A DNA stretch of 64,000 nucleotides from Acinetobacter oleivorans DR1 (GTDB lineage: Bacteria; Pseudomonadota; Gammaproteobacteria; Pseudomonadales; Moraxellaceae), in contig NC_014259.1 of assembly GCF_000196795.1 (NCBI RefSeq), positions 868,001 to 932,000 on the forward strand. Direction: 5' to 3'. Numbering within the stretch: position 1 is the first letter of the stretch; every line of letters starts with the position of its first letter. A model generated the notes under the pieces. It was given only the letters and a program-made list of their open reading frames with translations, searched no databases and was not told where the DNA came from. Positions 62,024 to 64,000 of the stretch are shown here, in pieces. The position numbers and the translations under genes were made by a program.

Positions 62024-62829
62024 TGCATTGCCCCTAGTCTGGTAAGTTGGATGCCATTTTTCTGGCAATCAAGAGGGAACTGATCAGAAGAAAAATATTG
62101 GTATTCTTGGATACGTGCATGCTGGATTGGGTCTTGCTCACTTGGTATAGAAAGTGAGGGATGGCACATAATAAGTAAGTGGTCTTTTGCTTGAGCAAGC
62201 CAATATTGATTCAGTTCGGCATAATCAGTTTGTTTAAAGTCGTAGATACCAGCGAAATATTCATTTTGGCTAAACTGGTAAGTTTGGCACGCCTTTGCTA
62301 AGGCATTTGAGCCAAGTGCAGAAAGCATATGCGTTTTAAAACGATAATGGGGTAGATAAATTGGATGTTGTAAATTACGTATCCAACCAGTGAAATTTTT
62401 CTCTTTTAAAAGCTGTAGCAAAATATCCCGTATAAACGGAAATTGATGAACATGTTGGTGTCCATCAATAAAATCGGGTTGTTTTCCCATGACTGAAACA
62501 AATGCATCCCATTGTTCTTCAATACACTGGGTAATTAATTCAAGGTTAAGATTTGATGACCATGCGCGAAACATGAGTGCAGGTAATGAGAAAACCGTAT
62601 TACCTGAAGTAAACGCATGAGTGAAATTTAAGTGTAAACCAATGTCAATTTGATTCGAAAAAGGTTTAAGTTTGGCAGCAGCAGTTTCCCAGAGTTCAGA
62701 TTGGGTCATACATGAGGTCGCTTGAAGTGCTCCTCTTTCAATTAACTGAATAATTGCATTAGATATCTCTGCATTCATTGCAAAGTCATCTGCGCAATAA
62801 CATACCTTTGCCATATCAAATTCCGTCAT
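62020..62829 (-). CDS. naxD: NaxD-type lipid-carrier sugar deacetylase (YdjC/ChbG family)
   Basis: A 269-residue protein of the YdjC/HpnK deacetylase family. The N-terminal metal motif CADDFAMNAEISNAI (about 11-25), GLHLNFTH (about 64-71) and FIDGHQHVHQFP (about 120-131, His ligands) are in place. In Francisella and A. baumannii NaxD removes the acetyl group of GalNAc bound to undecaprenyl phosphate before the sugar is attached to lipid A; in A. baumannii it is PmrB-dependent and contributes to polymyxin resistance. First gene of the four-gene operon, preceded by a PmrA-box-like sequence. An in-frame ATG five codons in (62814) is an alternative start. Confidence 0.88.
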   Translation of the reverse strand: MTEFDMAKVCYCADDFAMNAEISNAIIQLIERGALQATSCMTQSELWETAAAKLKPFSNQIDIGLHLNFTHAFTSGNTVFSLPALMFRAWSSNLNLELITQCIEEQWDAFVSVMGKQPDFIDGHQHVHQFPFIRDILLQLLKEKNFTGWIRNLQHPIYLPHYRFKTHMLSALGSNALAKACQTYQFSQNEYFAGIYDFKQTDYAELNQYWLAQAKDHLLIMCHPSLSIPSEQDPIQHARIQEYQYFSSDQFPLDCQKNGIQLTRLGAMQ

Positions 62830-62900
62830 AGAGCAGGGTAGCAGAGTTACCCTTTTAGGCTGCTGAAAAACTAAACAGTTTTACTATGGAGAAATTTTCT

Positions 62901-62917
62901 TAATTTCAACTTAAAGT
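62901..62917 (-). promoter_or_regulatory. PmrA-box-like direct repeat upstream of naxD
   Basis: Read on the minus strand the sequence is TTTAAG-TTGAA-ATTAAG, two TTAA-centred hexamers five bases apart, which fits the PmrA box as I recall it (HTTAAD-N5-HTTAAD). It lies 72 bases upstream of naxD in the same orientation and overlaps a TTGAAA hexamer that could be the -35. Known PmrB control of naxD supports it. Confidence 0.65.
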
Positions 62918-63053
62918 TTTTTTAAGGTTTTATGACAATTGTTACTAATTAATAATTTGAATTTATTGGTTTTTTTATATTTTTATGGTCAATGGTTTTT
63001 AAGGAATGACTTTTAACTATCAGATTTTATAGTAAATAAAAATATAATTTATG

Positions 63054-63083
63054 CTCCAAGTTCAGAAAACTCTTCACTTGGAG
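63054..63083. terminator. Hairpin at the end of the ABC permease gene
   Basis: 7-bp stem CTCCAAG (63054-63060) / CTTGGAG (63077-63083) spanning the permease stop codon; the T-run is on the plus strand, so its use for the leftward gene is uncertain. Confidence 0.4.
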
Positions 63084-64000
63084 GTTTTTAAACGTGAATA
63101 TGCCCAGATTAAAAAAATAAGACCGATTGTCGCAAGAAAAATCAGTTTTGGTACAACTGTGGCTAAAGGAACACCCATCTGGTTAAGTTGCACAAACATT
63201 TGTACCCCATGTGTTGATGGTAAACACCACGCAAACCATTGTAACCATTCGGGCATTGCTTGATGTGGCCATGCAGCGCCAGTTAATAAGAATAAGGGTA
63301 CAGAGCTAAACACAATAATATGTCCGGCACGTTCTGGCATATCTAAAAGTGAGCCAATCAACATGCCTAATCCAATCACACAACTAATAAAAATAGGAAC
63401 AGCAACGAGTAAACCTATGAAGTTTCCACCGTGTGGATAGTCGTTGAACCACAACGTAAAACCAAAAAGATAAAAACTACTTAAACAACCAATGGTAAAT
63501 ATACTTGCGAAAATTCCAGCGAAGCGAACAGCTGTAATTTTTTGGTGTTGCTCACGGTAGCTTGCAATCAGCATCGCTAAACCTAACACAATGGTTTGAT
63601 GGATAATTAAAGATGCAACAGCCGGAAAAATGTAACTTCCATAGCCTGAAAGGGGGTTAAATAAAGGGACTTGATGAATAGAAAGCGCGGGTTGGAAATG
63701 TGTGCGCTCTCCAAATTTTTCGACATATTCTTTTAAGGTTGCTTCGATGGATGTAGCTAAGCCTAAACCAATTTCTTTAGTTTTTAAAAAGTTGGTTGTA
63801 CTTAAATATAAGCCAATTCCGCCAGCTTCTCCACGGCGTAAGCTTTGCGTTAGGTTGCTTGGTAAAAGTAAAATACCATCGGCTTTTTGTTCACGAACCA
63901 TTTGTTCTGCTTGTAAGAAATTGCTTGTAACAGTAACAATATGAACATGCGGACTATTTGCACTTTGACCGATTAATTGAGAAGTTAAGAGACTTTGCTC
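63074..64000 (-). CDS. ABC-2 type transporter permease, C-terminal part (5' end outside window)
   Basis: The leftward frame is open to the window edge, giving 308 visible residues; the ATG at 63901 is internal. The visible part begins in a periplasmic domain (HVHIVTVTSNFLQAEQMV, then GILLLPSNLTQSLRRGEAG), followed by NPLSGYGSYIFPAV and five hydrophobic segments, the ABC2_membrane_3 layout of YhhJ/YbhR-type exporters. It would pair with an ATPase and an HlyD-like adaptor upstream. Substrate unknown. 244 bases separate it from naxD, on the same strand. Confidence 0.9.
   Translation of the reverse strand, partial: EQSLLTSQLIGQSANSPHVHIVTVTSNFLQAEQMVREQKADGILLLPSNLTQSLRRGEAGGIGLYLSTTNFLKTKEIGLGLATSIEATLKEYVEKFGERTHFQPALSIHQVPLFNPLSGYGSYIFPAVASLIIHQTIVLGLAMLIASYREQHQKITAVRFAGIFASIFTIGCLSSFYLFGFTLWFNDYPHGGNFIGLLVAVPIFISCVIGLGMLIGSLLDMPERAGHIIVFSSVPLFLLTGAAWPHQAMPEWLQWFAWCLPSTHGVQMFVQLNQMGVPLATVVPKLIFLATIGLIFLIWAYSRLKTSK

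Noticed and set aside
1..64000. CRISPR arrays, insertion sequences and prophage
   Set aside because: I saw no regularly spaced repeats, transposase genes or phage structural genes in the window.

Overview
The window is a 64 kb piece of an AT-rich gammaproteobacterial chromosome. Gene content and protein sequences (gyrA with the Acinetobacter-type Ser81/Glu85 pocket, naxD-type lipid A operon, Cif-family epoxide hydrolases, C4-like small RNA, Pls-type NRPS) point to Acinetobacter, most likely the A. calcoaceticus-baumannii complex. Identification was by eye; no database was searched.

Layout. 1-9.3 kb is mostly housekeeping: the C-terminal part of an RND efflux permease, a DUF4112 protein whose start codon lies in a long hairpin, htpX, an SLT lysozyme-like transglycosylase, ttcA, an SCP2 protein, an mltF-like transglycosylase with a shortened sensor domain, greB and tRNA-Ser(UGA). 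9.3-11.5 kb is an SDR/SnoaL pair facing a LysR gene whose promoter spacer contains a palindrome. 11.7-15.7 kb is one giant gene for an A-T-multipass membrane NRPS of the Pls/PosA (poly-amino-acid synthetase) type. 16-20 kb has a metQ lipoprotein gene behind a structured leader, two unknown proteins, a C4-like RNA locus and an orphan TetR gene. 20-21.7 kb is a PF10118-type diiron-like hydrolase facing a TetR gene.

21.75-32.2 kb is the most striking segment. A 10.4 kb module lies between two exact 47-bp direct repeats, which are the 3' end of the nitroreductase gene at its right edge. The module carries a CifR-like TetR, an Old Yellow Enzyme, two tandem secreted Cif-like epoxide hydrolases sharing 323 identical bases, a third secreted alpha/beta hydrolase, another TetR with a 13-bp-arm palindrome, and an RND efflux pair without an outer membrane channel. 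It looks like a regulated unit for turning over and exporting reactive or lipophilic compounds such as epoxides and enones.

32-51.7 kb returns to conserved genes: nitroreductase-SDR with a divergent TetR, glycerate kinase, a YdeP-type molybdoenzyme with fdhD, pdxB-epmA, a Tim44-like protein, radA, cycA, lptM-lysA-dapF, a small hydrolase, a RhtB exporter, xerC and an HD protein. 52-59 kb holds etfBA, an AraC regulator with a secreted metallo-beta-lactamase-fold protein, and gyrA. 59-62.8 kb is a tightly coupled leftward operon, naxD - GT2 - gtrA - GT39 (ArnT/FlmK-like), expected to add galactosamine to lipid A; a sequence fitting the PmrA box lies 72 bp upstream. The window ends inside an ABC-2 transporter permease.
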